DNA of 64,000 nt, from positions 22,330 through 86,329 of the forward strand of contig JAENRP010000050.1 in the NCBI GenBank assembly GCA_024741835.1, read 5' to 3'. A program made the position numbers and the translations under genes. The notes beneath the pieces were generated by a model. The model was not told where the DNA came from, did not search any database, and worked only from the letters and a program-made list of their open reading frames with translations. Shown here piece after piece: positions 13,860 through 23,699 of this stretch (the stretch's first letter is position 1; the number at the start of each line of letters is the position of its first letter). This stretch comes from Diplocarpon mali. Its lineage: Eukaryota > Ascomycota > Leotiomycetes > Helotiales > Drepanopezizaceae.

Positions 13860-14977
13860 TAATGCGCGTCTTGGATTTCAGACCGGCACAGGAGTTGAGG
13901 GGCTCCATGGTTGGGGCTTGGGGGTGTTCTATACCACTTTTTCAATCTCTTGCTCGTTTGGGCAAAGGCTGCGATGGGGACCAAAAGCAAAAAGGGCATT
14001 TCAAAAGTCGGCTGGGCGATGTCTTTGCATCAGACACCAAGCGCCGATTGGGACCAAAGACAAAAAAGGGACTTCACACATTAGCTAAGTGGTGGCTGGG
14101 GCTTAGATAACGAGCATAACGGGTTCACGAATTCACGATACGGCAAGGGCCAAATAAAACGCCGCGATTTTCTGTTAAATCTGCAACTCTTTTCCACCTG
14201 CACACTAAGCTTGCCACCTACTCGTCGGATAGTGTGAACCAAACTTTCCATTATGCCTCTACAATCCCGGGGCTGGCAAGTTATACTCGGTCCTAGAAGT
14301 ACTTCCGAGTCTCTCGATTTGGGGGATCTACGGGGCTTTCGATACGAGCCCATGTAAGCCCCGCTTCAACAACTATAGATGCAACGCCGTTTCTCGGTGC
14401 GAGGGTATCCTGATCTAGAGATATACAGACGTCGCGTTTAACTCCTGCATATAATCGGCCGAGGTGTAGTTCTCTCGCTAGTAGGCCGAGGAGGTACCTC
14501 CTGCAAAGGTTCTCTGGGCTGTGTGAGATCTTACCCGACAGTCTTTTCCTTTGCTTTCCTTTTTTCCTGTCAGTTCTACACTCGACGGTTGCTTTTGGGG
14601 CGCGGGAGTCGACTTGGACAACCAAGTCGGTACCAGCTCCGACACACCGAGCGACCTCGACACCCTGGTTACCAAGCCCCCGTCCGGAAAACACAAAAAA
14701 GACACCAACGAAAAACCCTACCGCCCCACCCCCGATGCGCCGGACCAGATCCTACTTCTTCGCAGAAAGTATATATGGCCTTGCCAGCCTACCCAAATCC
14801 ACCTTTGTACATACGCTAATGTAGTGTTTATTTGGCCTGCGACGAAGCTCACAGCCCGGGGAGCCTTTAGAAAAGAAAAACGTTCCCACCGACGAGTGAC
14901 GAAAAGGCAAAAAAGGAAAGGGAAGAGAGGAGAATGACAGAGAGTCTGAAGAGGGTAAAGAAAGAGAAAGGGGGGCG

Positions 14978-15010
14978 GAGAGAGAGAGAGAGAGAGAGAG
15001 NGGGGGGGGG
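14978..15010. repeat. GA repeat running into poly-G, with an N
   Basis: (GA)n from about 14978 to 15000, an undetermined base at 15001, then nine G (15002-15010). The N probably marks consensus failure at the junction of two simple repeats. Confidence 0.9.
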
Positions 15011-15318
15011 ACCAAAAGAGGGATAAGAAATCGAAAGATCCGAGAATTCAGACTCACAGGCCCACCCCCAAAACGGTGCCAAGAAGTGCGAAAGCGAGGA
15101 TTCCGTCGCCGTAGCTACAATACTGCGAGTAATCGCCGGCACTGCATTCGCGGGTACAGGAGTCGGGTGTGGGATTTAGATGACGGTAGACGGCCACCCC
15201 GCCCCGGCGCGATGGGCGCGTGGAGCCTCTTCTCCGGGTGGGAGGCTGAGTCCGCTTTCTTCTGTCCGAGGTTGCCTTTGCTTGGGCATTGGGTGCTGAG
15301 CGGGTACGATGGGTAGAA

Positions 15319-15342
15319 AAGAGAGAGAGAGAGAGAGAGAGG
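15319..15342. repeat. GA microsatellite
   Basis: About twelve GA dinucleotide units, in no recognised gene. Confidence 0.9.
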
Positions 15343-15815
15343 AGCTCACGATGCTTATGTCGGGTGCGAGAGTCGGCGTTGCGGGACCGGATTGGCGGGT
15401 CTGGTTTCGAGAGATGGAGATTGACACAGGACGGACCACGAGCGGTCGCTGCCCTTGTGGATATGCTCCTCTCTACTTACATGGGTTGGGGGGAGTGACC
15501 TGGTAACGGGACTGGCGCGCCAGCCCAGTGTCTCCTCGCTTCCCCTTTCTTTCTCGCTAAGGGTTGTTTGGACTGCGAAGCGAAGGATAAATATTCCGTG
15601 GCTACCGTCGAAGCTGGAGGATATGGCTATTGATGCGAAATCAATTCGCCTACGAAGCCAATGAGCAGTGCAGCCACTTGCGAGCGGGGACAAGGAGGAG
15701 AGTGGATCAAGACTTGGAGCGCTCGGGGGATGGCCATTAAACAACTATGAAGCGGCGGTAACGCATGTTGCGCTGTTTGGTTCATTCCAAGGCCTAGAGT
15801 ACTATCACGGTGATA

Positions 15816-16250
15816 CTACCACACACAATGGTCCTGCGCTGAGCGGCCGAGAATCAATATAGAATGCACTGTATTGACAAGCGCATAAACAAAACCTGCT
15901 GGCATATTTTGTAGTGCAATGCGTGTCCCTTGACGATTGGGTAATCGGATGTTGCATAGATTGACTGACTGCGACAAATCCAGGGGCGTGAATCGGAAGT
16001 CTTTGGGCAGATGCCCGATAAGATAAGTGTATTGACGCGACCTGTTGCGAACTTGAGCTCCAATCCCGAGTTGAACTAAGTTATCCAAAAACCGATCTCC
16101 CTCGGGATCGTCTGTTACAAACTGGTACATGACGGCTCGGTTTTCTCTACGAGAACCTGAGAATATGTCTAGGTTTCTGTCGCGTCGCTCTAACCGGAAA
16201 CGTCTGCCGTGCCTACGAAAGGGTTCGCGAATACGATTCGCGAGTCCGCT
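15816..16250 (-). pseudogene. Possible coding remnant, unknown
   Basis: An open frame of about 145 codons on the minus strand. Its first ATG is at 16130 and the frame stays open further upstream. Composition is protein-like (for example VTDDPEGDRFLDNLVQLGIG), but there is no recognisable domain and no convincing partner exon. It may be the remains of a gene, a lineage-specific gene, or chance. Confidence 0.22.
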
Positions 16251-16478
16251 TCCTCATGTGCCTCCAGTTCCTATCTGGGTAGCAGAAAAAAGAGGGCTGA
16301 CGAATTTCCACTCGACGATACTTTCCCGAGGTGCTGCTGGCCAGGTACGATCCATCTCTGATGATACTATTCGAAGGCTACTTGTCGGTATGCCAAATCA
16401 GTCCATGAGGTTTGCGTTAAATTGAAACTGGGCGGAGCACAAGTTAGGATCCAGCGATATTCTCCTAGAATTCGCCAG

Positions 16479-16886
16479 TCAACGGAGGGAGCATTCTCTT
16501 AGCTTCTCTCCTCCAGCATCATCTTCGGCCTCGAGCATACCGGCTAGCATATATCGGATCGGACATTTGCTTGACTCGGGGGCCGGAACAACGATGGCGT
16601 CTGCTGAAGATGGGCTGGAGCATGATACAGATTCTCTATCTGTATCTGTATTTTCGTCCGTCTTGCTCTTCTTTCTGCTCTGCGACCTGATGATGCCGGA
16701 GTGTTTCCGGCTATGAGAATTTGCGTGGTGCTTTTCTTTGAACGAGGCCATTCCGAAATCAAGAAGAGTGGATGTGTAGTCGCTGGCGAGTTGCGGGATA
16801 ATGGGAGGTGATAGAGCGTGTACCGATTCATCATCTCCGCAGCTCGTGTGGAACGCAGAGCTGTGGGTTGACAAACCTGGCACCAT
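16479..16886 (-). CDS. Possible small hypothetical protein (135 aa)
   Basis: An ATG-started frame of 135 codons. The product is Ser/Lys-rich in the middle (HSRKHSGIIRSQSRKKSKTDEN, at nt about 16731-16650) and acidic near the end, and could be a small disordered or nuclear protein. Codon use resembles that of nearby real genes, but no family is recognised. It could also be one exon of a longer gene. Confidence 0.3.
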   Translation of the reverse strand: MVPGLSTHSSAFHTSCGDDESVHALSPPIIPQLASDYTSTLLDFGMASFKEKHHANSHSRKHSGIIRSQSRKKSKTDENTDTDRESVSCSSPSSADAIVVPAPESSKCPIRYMLAGMLEAEDDAGGEKLRECSLR

Positions 16887-16955
16887 CGGATATAGGTATC
16901 AGGCAGTCTCGGTTTCAAGAGAGTTTAAGCCTCGACTTCGTATGGGCTGGAGATA

Positions 16956-16974
16956 ATATATATATATATATATT
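16956..16974. repeat. AT dinucleotide repeat
   Basis: About nine AT units. Confidence 0.85.
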
Positions 16975-17465
16975 AGGTAAAGCCTAAGATGCGTAAGCAG
17001 CCAGCTCAAGGCACCGGCTCTGGCCTCAACACAATGCGTTGTATACACATTGCATTCCGATTACCTACAATGAGCTGCTCGGCTCGGTAGCTGGCAAGAC
17101 GATAGGGTTCAGAGCCATGATATTATCACTGATATTCTAAAAAAACCAATAAGTGGAATCAGATAGCATCAACGAACACAAGCACAGAAGCCTCCCGGAA
17201 TAAATGGTGCAAGAATGATAGAAACGTGCATCCTGATACGACAATAATTCAATACAAGAATAGTGATTACCTACATGAATGCTTATGTTGCCGACAGAAA
17301 TTTAGCGTGGGGATAAACCGCAGCTCAGGCCCCTCGGTGATCTATGCAACAACATCGCGAACGTCACGATAGAGCCTCATTCAGACTACGCCAGCGCCAC
17401 AAATACAATACTACCTTATTTCCTCCAAGACCGTTTCCTGCCTCGGAGGAGCATGTAATCACACC

Positions 17466-18674
17466 ATGGTGCTCGAGAACGCATCTGCCGCTGCTGCACC
17501 GGACTCCTTCGAAGATGGCCCTCCACCATCGGACGACGACCCTTACGCAAGCTCCAAGTCTGGCACGTACACCATCGGTGGCAGGGGAATGCCCACTTAC
17601 AGCATCAATCGCAACAATATTCCCAAGCTGTTGCCGATATTGGAATACCTACCGGGCTATACTCCACAGACATTTGATAAAGCAGTATCAGATAGGATCA
17701 CCGCTGCCTCCCAGGCAGTGCACCGACCGTTAACACAGGATGAAGTCGATGTTTTTGTCTTCTACACCGCCAGGGGGTTTTCCACCGCATCATTAGGCAT
17801 ACCGACTGGAGTCTCAGCCGGTCTCTGGAAATGCTATCGCACCGCCAAAACCTTTCAATTCCCTTTCTTCAAAGGCCAAAATATGGAGACGTTTAACCCG
17901 CGCATATTCCCCCCGGCGCTACCTGGAATACCGAGCTTGCTTACGGGCTCGCGAGCAGTCATATTATGGCATGCGCTCAGGGCCTTGACATATAGCAGTG
18001 CTGGGTGTCTGATTGGGCAGACGATCTTTGGCCTCTATGGTTCTATTGCCACCGTATACGGAGAATTGACGGACAGCAGGCTTCGGCCCTACCACATTGC
18101 TCAACGAGCAGAATTACATAAAAGAAGAGGTGGACTGGAGACTGGTATGGGAAAATCACAACCGCAGGACGCCAATGGATCAGGGGACAATCAACAGGAG
18201 TCACGGGATGAGCCAGACTGGAGCAAGACACAGGCAGAGCGCTTGCCGCCGCAGACACAGTTGGGGCCAAGGCGGCCATTCAAACCTGTGGAGATGCAAG
18301 AGCAAGTGCAAGCCAGCTCAGACCAGGCATTCGAGATGTTCGACGAAGCTTCGCCCACGGGCGGACAAGGCGTGCAAGCAGATGCCAGAGCAGCACCAGT
18401 AGCAGTGCCAGGAGGTTCTGCGTGGGATCGGGTACGAAGGGGTGAAAGGGGTGAAAGGGGTACGGGAACAGGTCAGGGAGGTCGGAGTGCGTGGCAGAAG
18501 AGGCAGGACGAAAGTTGGCACACACAGGGGAATGACAGCTTTGCCTTCTCGAAGACTGAAGAGGAGAATAGCTATGCTAAGGACCAGGGGCTGAAGGAAT
18601 TTCAAGCGCTGGTCGAGAGGGAGAGAACCGGGAGCGATTCTCGCAACAGGGATGGAGCTGAAAGGCGATGGTAG
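17466..18674 (+). CDS. Uncharacterised fungal membrane protein (402 aa)
   Basis: A single-exon gene of 402 codons with a clear ATG (context CACCATGG). The N-terminal quarter is acidic and disordered. The middle (about residues 40-150) is well structured, with INRNNIPKLLPILEYLPGYTP and FVFYTARGFSTASLGIPTG. One or two hydrophobic helices follow at about 155-200 (GSRAVILWHALRAL, CLIGQTIFGLYGSIATVYG). The C-terminal half is hydrophilic, Gln/Arg/Gly-rich and probably disordered, with GERGERGTGTG. It looks like a conserved membrane protein of filamentous fungi, perhaps of mitochondria or ER, but I cannot name it. No signal peptide is seen. Confidence 0.75.
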   Translation: MVLENASAAAAPDSFEDGPPPSDDDPYASSKSGTYTIGGRGMPTYSINRNNIPKLLPILEYLPGYTPQTFDKAVSDRITAASQAVHRPLTQDEVDVFVFYTARGFSTASLGIPTGVSAGLWKCYRTAKTFQFPFFKGQNMETFNPRIFPPALPGIPSLLTGSRAVILWHALRALTYSSAGCLIGQTIFGLYGSIATVYGELTDSRLRPYHIAQRAELHKRRGGLETGMGKSQPQDANGSGDNQQESRDEPDWSKTQAERLPPQTQLGPRRPFKPVEMQEQVQASSDQAFEMFDEASPTGGQGVQADARAAPVAVPGGSAWDRVRRGERGERGTGTGQGGRSAWQKRQDESWHTQGNDSFAFSKTEEENSYAKDQGLKEFQALVERERTGSDSRNRDGAERRW

Positions 18675-19931
18675 GGAATGCAGGATTACACCTATTGACC
18701 TTCAGCGCCTTTGACCTTGGAATTACTGTCATGAATCTTAGGTTCACATATTTTCTTTCGCATCATAAGATCCTAGGGCTGGTGCCGTCACGCGTTAAGC
18801 ACTGTGCTATCAGAACTCGGTGCTTCATGTTCGATCAATGGTGACTGGACATCTTGACCAAAGAATTCGCTATATGATCTGTTCTTCCGATGAATATTGC
18901 CGATGCTCCTTTGATAAAGCACGCCGACCTCAAGCCTTAAATTGGCTTTATTGGTCCACCAAAGGCATTAGTCACTTTCATCCGACAGGTTAGACTATTG
19001 AAATATTGTCACTCTGCAGAAATCAAGGATCTCCTCTGTTCTCCTCTCTCCGCTCTCGAATTGTGCGTTACTTCAATGTAAAAGTCCATTGCTAGTTGTG
19101 ATGGCGAACAACTCCATGTCACGGCATCAATACTTTCTGGAAGTGAACAAGAATTCCGAGTCTCCTAGAAAGCTAATATTTCATACTCAGGGTGCTATGA
19201 ATAGAGCGCCATGGCGTACGACATTTCCAAAATCATCCAGGATACAAACCCGAATCAACAACAGCGTGATCACCGTGATAAACCTCCGAGTCAGCATCAC
19301 CATTTCCAGTATACCACGACAGATCCAAACACATGGAGTATTTAGGGCTCTGGTGAGGCCCACGTCTGCGCAGAGGGAGCGGCAGGACGTGTTGAAGCCT
19401 CCTTTTCTAGATTATGTTTGGGATGCTCAGACTGGGAGATTTGCGGTTCGGAGCGCTCTAGTGGATTCAGGAGCGCGGAGAAAGCGAGTGCAAGTTTGTG
19501 ATGGAGATACCGTCTTCCTCATGGCCTCTGGAGGATATTAAGCAATGAATGTGGCCTAAACCGGAAGAGTGGAGGCTTCCTCTTTGTTTACCAAGCTTCA
19601 TGAAACAGGATAGGCGAATCAAGATTTGGCGACGTGTTGAGTGATAACAGAAGATGCGTTTAAGCTGAAAGCGGGTACTTGTTATAGCCTTGCTCTGGAA
19701 ATAATCACATATACAAATATGCGAAAGGGCAGATGAGAGAGGTGGACTAAATCAAACCTAAACATTGGAAAGGGGTTAAGTAGGTAGGTTCAAAACCGCT
19801 TCTCCATTGGTGATTTAAGCGACAACAAATGTCCCACTTGCACCGGCTGGGCATCTCGAGTTCCTACTAGCTACCAGCTACCAGGATATCGAGGATCTTA
19901 GGATCCAGCCTCACCTTCGTCCACGAACATT
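18675..19931. other. Intergenic, possible small remnant gene
   Basis: 1.26 kb between two plus-strand genes. Apart from the weak frame at 19211-19541, I see nothing of note. Confidence 0.4.
19211..19541 (+). pseudogene. Possible short coding remnant
   Basis: From an ATG at 19211 a frame reads 44 codons of plausible protein (MAYDISKIIQDTNPN..., His/Gln-rich) and stops. A second, offset frame from about 19346 to 19541 also looks coding (PPFLDYVWDAQTGRFAV). No intron of normal size joins them, so this may be a frameshifted small gene or chance. Confidence 0.18.
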
Positions 19932-21046
19932 ATGGCAGACTCTAGGAGGGGCCATCGAGAGGGCGAGCGCGCGCGATATGCAAGGTCACGTTCTCCACGG
20001 AGACACTCACACTCGCATCGAACGCGGTCCCCTCATTCCCGACACCACCACAAGCGCAAACGCTCTCCAGCAGCTGCTATCAAAGAGCTGCCTTTCAACT
20101 CGCGACAGATAGTAAAGCGCGACTACGATGCCTTCAAGCCCATGTTTGCACTGTATCTCGATATCCAGAAACAAAAGATCTTGGAAGATATGGACGACAC
20201 CGAGGTGAGGGGAAGATGGAAGAGCTTCATAGGGAAATGGTAAGGACTCTATCGTTCGCGGACGTGTACAGAGGAGGAGAGAGCTTGGCTGACTCGTGTG
20301 AGGAATCGTGGAGATCTAGCAGAAGGGTGGTATGATCCTAGTACATTTCAAAAGGCGGTACAAACAGCCGGAGCTCCTGGAGTTGAACGTCGAGATGAGA
20401 ACCGTCCGAAAGCCGGAACTGCAGTTGTAGAGAGACGAAATGACAGAGAAAGCATTTCGGAGGAGAGCGATAGCGACGATTCGATAGGGCCTGCTTTGCC
20501 AGGGCAAGTGAGTAGGCCGAGGGGAACCAGGAAGGGACCTACCATTCCTAATATACAGGACTTGGAGCTGAAGAGAGGTGACTTACCCCTTTAATGTAAT
20601 CCTTTTTGTACCTAATACTTTGGCCAGATATCGACGCGGAAGATGGTCTAGCCCGTCGACAAGATATTCGATTCGCCCGTCAGTCCGATCGCCAAGAACA
20701 AAAGGCTGCCCTGGATGAGCTTGTGCCTCGTGCCGAAGCTGGCACAAGGGAGAGGCAGTTGGAGAAGAAGAAAGAGATTAACGAGAAGATGAAGTCGTTC
20801 AGGGAAAAGTCGCCAGGTGCAGCTGAAGTTCCGGATGCAGAACTGATGGGCGGCGGGGATGGGCTCGAGGGCTATAAGCAGGAAAAAGCGAAGTTTGAGA
20901 AGAAAAAGAATGAGAGGGAGCTGAGGAAGGAAGAGATACTGAGAGCGAGGATGGCAGAAAGAGAAGAAAGGCTGCAGGAGTATCGGACCAAGGAAGATGC
21001 GACAATGACAATGCTGAAAGCGTTGGCGAAACAGAACTTTGGATGA
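19932..21046 (+). CDS. RS-rich nuclear protein, SCI1-like region
   Basis: Three exons (19932-20239, 20303-20577, 20628-21046) give 333 residues. The N terminus is an Arg/Ser/His-rich nuclear low-complexity stretch (residues about 1-45). The block from LPFNSRQIVKRDYDAF to GRWKSFIGKWNRGDLAEGWYD resembles the domain of plant style cell-cycle inhibitor 1 (SCI1)-type proteins. A Ser/Asp stretch then leads to IGPALPGQ, followed by a long charged coiled coil (REKSPGAAEVPDAELMGGGDG, with K/E-rich helices either side). Fungal relatives are often labelled splicing-factor-like. A role in RNA processing is plausible but inferred only from the composition. Introns are 63 and 50 bases. The identification of the SCI1-like part comes from memory and is tentative. 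Confidence 0.8.
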
Positions 21047-21454
21047 ATGCCTAGGATTTCCGCCACAAGGAGAATCATAATAAATCTTAAAAGGGGTATT
21101 TGGGTGCGCACTGGGATTCGGATAGGCATGGACTCGTAAAGACTCCTGTTGACTTGCGGATGTCTGGTTCGGTGTCAGCCTTGTGGTAGCCTTGCATGTT
21201 GCGGTAAGCCTTGCGATAGTCATATTTATGAAATTATTCTCGACCACCAACGCTTGAATCTGGAGTAGGTCGGCTGAAATTTGCTCAATACCGAGAATTA
21301 TTCTTGAGGATTCCCCTTCAAATCAAGACTCTGCCCGTTACCAGACCTGCTGAGAGTCACGATGCTCTGGTAGACACATTCGATAACCTGCGCGACGAAC
21401 ACTGGAGCTATCTGTTTTTGGACGGAAGTTGAACTTTACTCAGTTAGAAGGATC
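21047..21454. other. Intergenic
   Basis: 408 bases between tandem plus-strand genes. No feature recognised. Confidence 0.5.
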
Positions 21455-22690
21455 ATGGAAATGAAATTTCGGAATACGCTGTCTGCGAGCTGGAGAACCA
21501 ATGGCTTGTTTTCGGGGCAACGTGCCAGGGTATTAAGATGTCAAAGGCCCTTCAGTAGAGCCGTTGGTTTACGAGCAGCGAAACCTCCAAACCTCAAGTC
21601 AAATCCTTCGAAAGCGATACCTGCGTCAGTAGCTAAAAAGAAGCACCCTCTCTACAAGTACGGATCGTCTTCTGCCATAATTTCAACCCTGTGTCTCGGC
21701 TGATCAGATGGCAGACAATACATTACTCCTAAACCTATTACCGTACCACAGCCCGAAACTCCCAAGGCACGAGCCAATCCTTTTCAATACCGCGCTGTCC
21801 CCTTATTCTTTGGATGTCTTCTTGCCCTTGGGATTTCGGGTTATGTGGCGTTCCTATACGTTGTTGTGACAAGAGATGATGGCGAGACCGTACGGAGCAC
21901 TCCATCCACTCAACCAGATGTCTCTGCACAATATGACAAGATCGCGAACACGTTCGACGACACTGTTTCTTCGACCGAAAGTATGATGGGCATCACATAC
22001 TTGAGGCAGAAACTTGCTTCGGAAGCGAAAGGCGATGTTCTGGAGGTATCGATAGGCACAGGACGGAATCTTGAGTTCTACGAATGGGATTTCAAAGGAT
22101 ACCAAGGGGTTGGAAACGTTGATTGGAAAGGCTTCGTGAGGAAAGGGAAGGTCCGAAGCTTTACTGCGGTCGACAAGAGTGGAGAGATGCTAGAGATCGC
22201 ACACGGGAAGTTTGGGAAGATGTTCCCTGGCATCCTGGGTGTGAGGTGGGTAATTGCTGATGCAGCGGACGAGGGGGCTATTCCTGGACCTCCGAAGAGT
22301 GCCAACGAAAGAAGTGGGAACTTGGATAAAAAGTATGATACTGTGGTACAGACCATGGGATTATGCTCTGTTAGCGACCCAGTGAAGCTGTTGAAGAATC
22401 TTGGACAGTGTATCAAAGAGGAAGAGGGCAGGATACTTCTATTGGAGCACGGCAGGGGAAAATGGGACTGGCTGAACAAGTACCTGGATAGATCTGCCGA
22501 GAACCATGCGAAAGCATTTGGCTGCTGGTGGAATAGGGATATCAGGGAGATCGTCGAGGAAAGCGGATTGGAAGTCGTGAATATAGAGCAGCCAATGTGG
22601 TGGCATGGAGGAACAACGTGGTGGATTGAGCTGAAAAAGCCAAAGGTTCGGTCTGTCATGGGGAGATCCGGATCTTCGAATAAGCCATGA
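21455..22690 (+). CDS. OMS1: Mitochondrial methyltransferase Oms1-like
   Basis: Two exons (21455-21657, 21715-22690) give 392 residues. The N terminus is basic, Arg/Ser/Ala-rich and lacks acids, as expected of a mitochondrial presequence. A transmembrane helix follows (LFFGCLLALGISGYVAFLYVVV), then a class I SAM-dependent methyltransferase domain with motif I LEVSIGTGRN, AVDKSGEM, the acidic VIADAADE, and a conserved HGRGKWDWLN...HAKAFGCWWNRDI block typical of the Oms1 family. Yeast Oms1 is an inner-membrane protein linked to respiratory-complex assembly. The intron acceptor at 21714 was chosen over a nearer AG at 21707 because only it keeps the reading phase (HPLYK-QYITPKP). Confidence 0.85.
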
Positions 22691-23699
22691 GATACGTCAA
22701 AGAGTCAGTGTTAAAGCCAGACTGTGCTTCCTGGTTTGAACAGCACTATTCATCACATTAGGAGGCTCCAAAGAGGATCTCTTGGGACACCAGCAGAATG
22801 GTCCTAAGAGGTCCAGAATGAACATCACTGAGCAGCATCGTAAAGCTGCCTAGCAAAGTCCAAGGTCATCAAGCGTAGGTGTGATATATTATTTTAAGTT
22901 ATGCCTTCACACTTTAAATTTCACGGCACGATGGAATATTTTCCTTCCAATGATGAAGCCAGTCGATATATAGTTCTTCCCTACGCTCGCTTAGCACTTG
23001 GTTTCTAAACAGCACTTTTACTCAAACCGAGAAATGTATGTTTTATCCCCTCCGCAACGTCAAAACTATGCTAGACCTGGAACGATGCACAGAAATCTCT
23101 GGGAGTGTTTCAGGCAACGAATGTACGCAATGATCATTAGCGAGGAGGCCAGCTTGTCACATATATAAGGGAAAGGTCCGGGACTGTTCCTTCTTGTAGA
23201 CGATAAGAGATTCTGGACACAAGAGGTTCAAGAAGCTCTTTTTAGACCATCTAAGAACCGCCACACTAAAAGGGTCCAGCTTCGACAATCTTTCCCTCGA
23301 CCTGACATAGTTACCGTTGGTCAGACTAGCTCTATCTCATGCATTCAGAGGGGGACGGGAGGTTGGTTAGAAATGCAATGGTCCGAGAACAAATAATCCA
23401 TTGGTTGAAGGCCTATCTACCAGCCCCAAATACTAGAGATTAAACGCTTTACATTTAATAATCAGAGGACTGCAGCCCTCGCCGAAAATCATCTCGAACT
23501 ATGCACGTGATGACGTATCCGGACGCGAAAAAAGTACGCGTCAGCATCTTGATAACTACAATAACCCCTCGCACCATTCACGATAAGCAGTTCAAACGGG
23601 TCTGCACGACGCGACGCAACCTGATGGCTACACTAGAAATTGGATCTGTCAATCCCTACATGAGAACGGTATCGAGCTATCATCAAGTCGCGTTGAACC
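22691..23699. other. Intergenic, OMS1 to SRS2
   Basis: 1.0 kb, partly AT-rich. No gene seen. A CACGTGA E-box lies at 23504-23510, about 190 bases before the SRS2 start, in CACGTGATGACGTA, which also holds a CRE-like TGACGTA. Confidence 0.45.

Larger units (their letters stand above)
13860..17465. other. Gene-poor 3.6 kb region
   Basis: No confident gene. It contains three microsatellites and a single assembly N at 15001, and two minus-strand open frames described separately. Confidence 0.5.
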
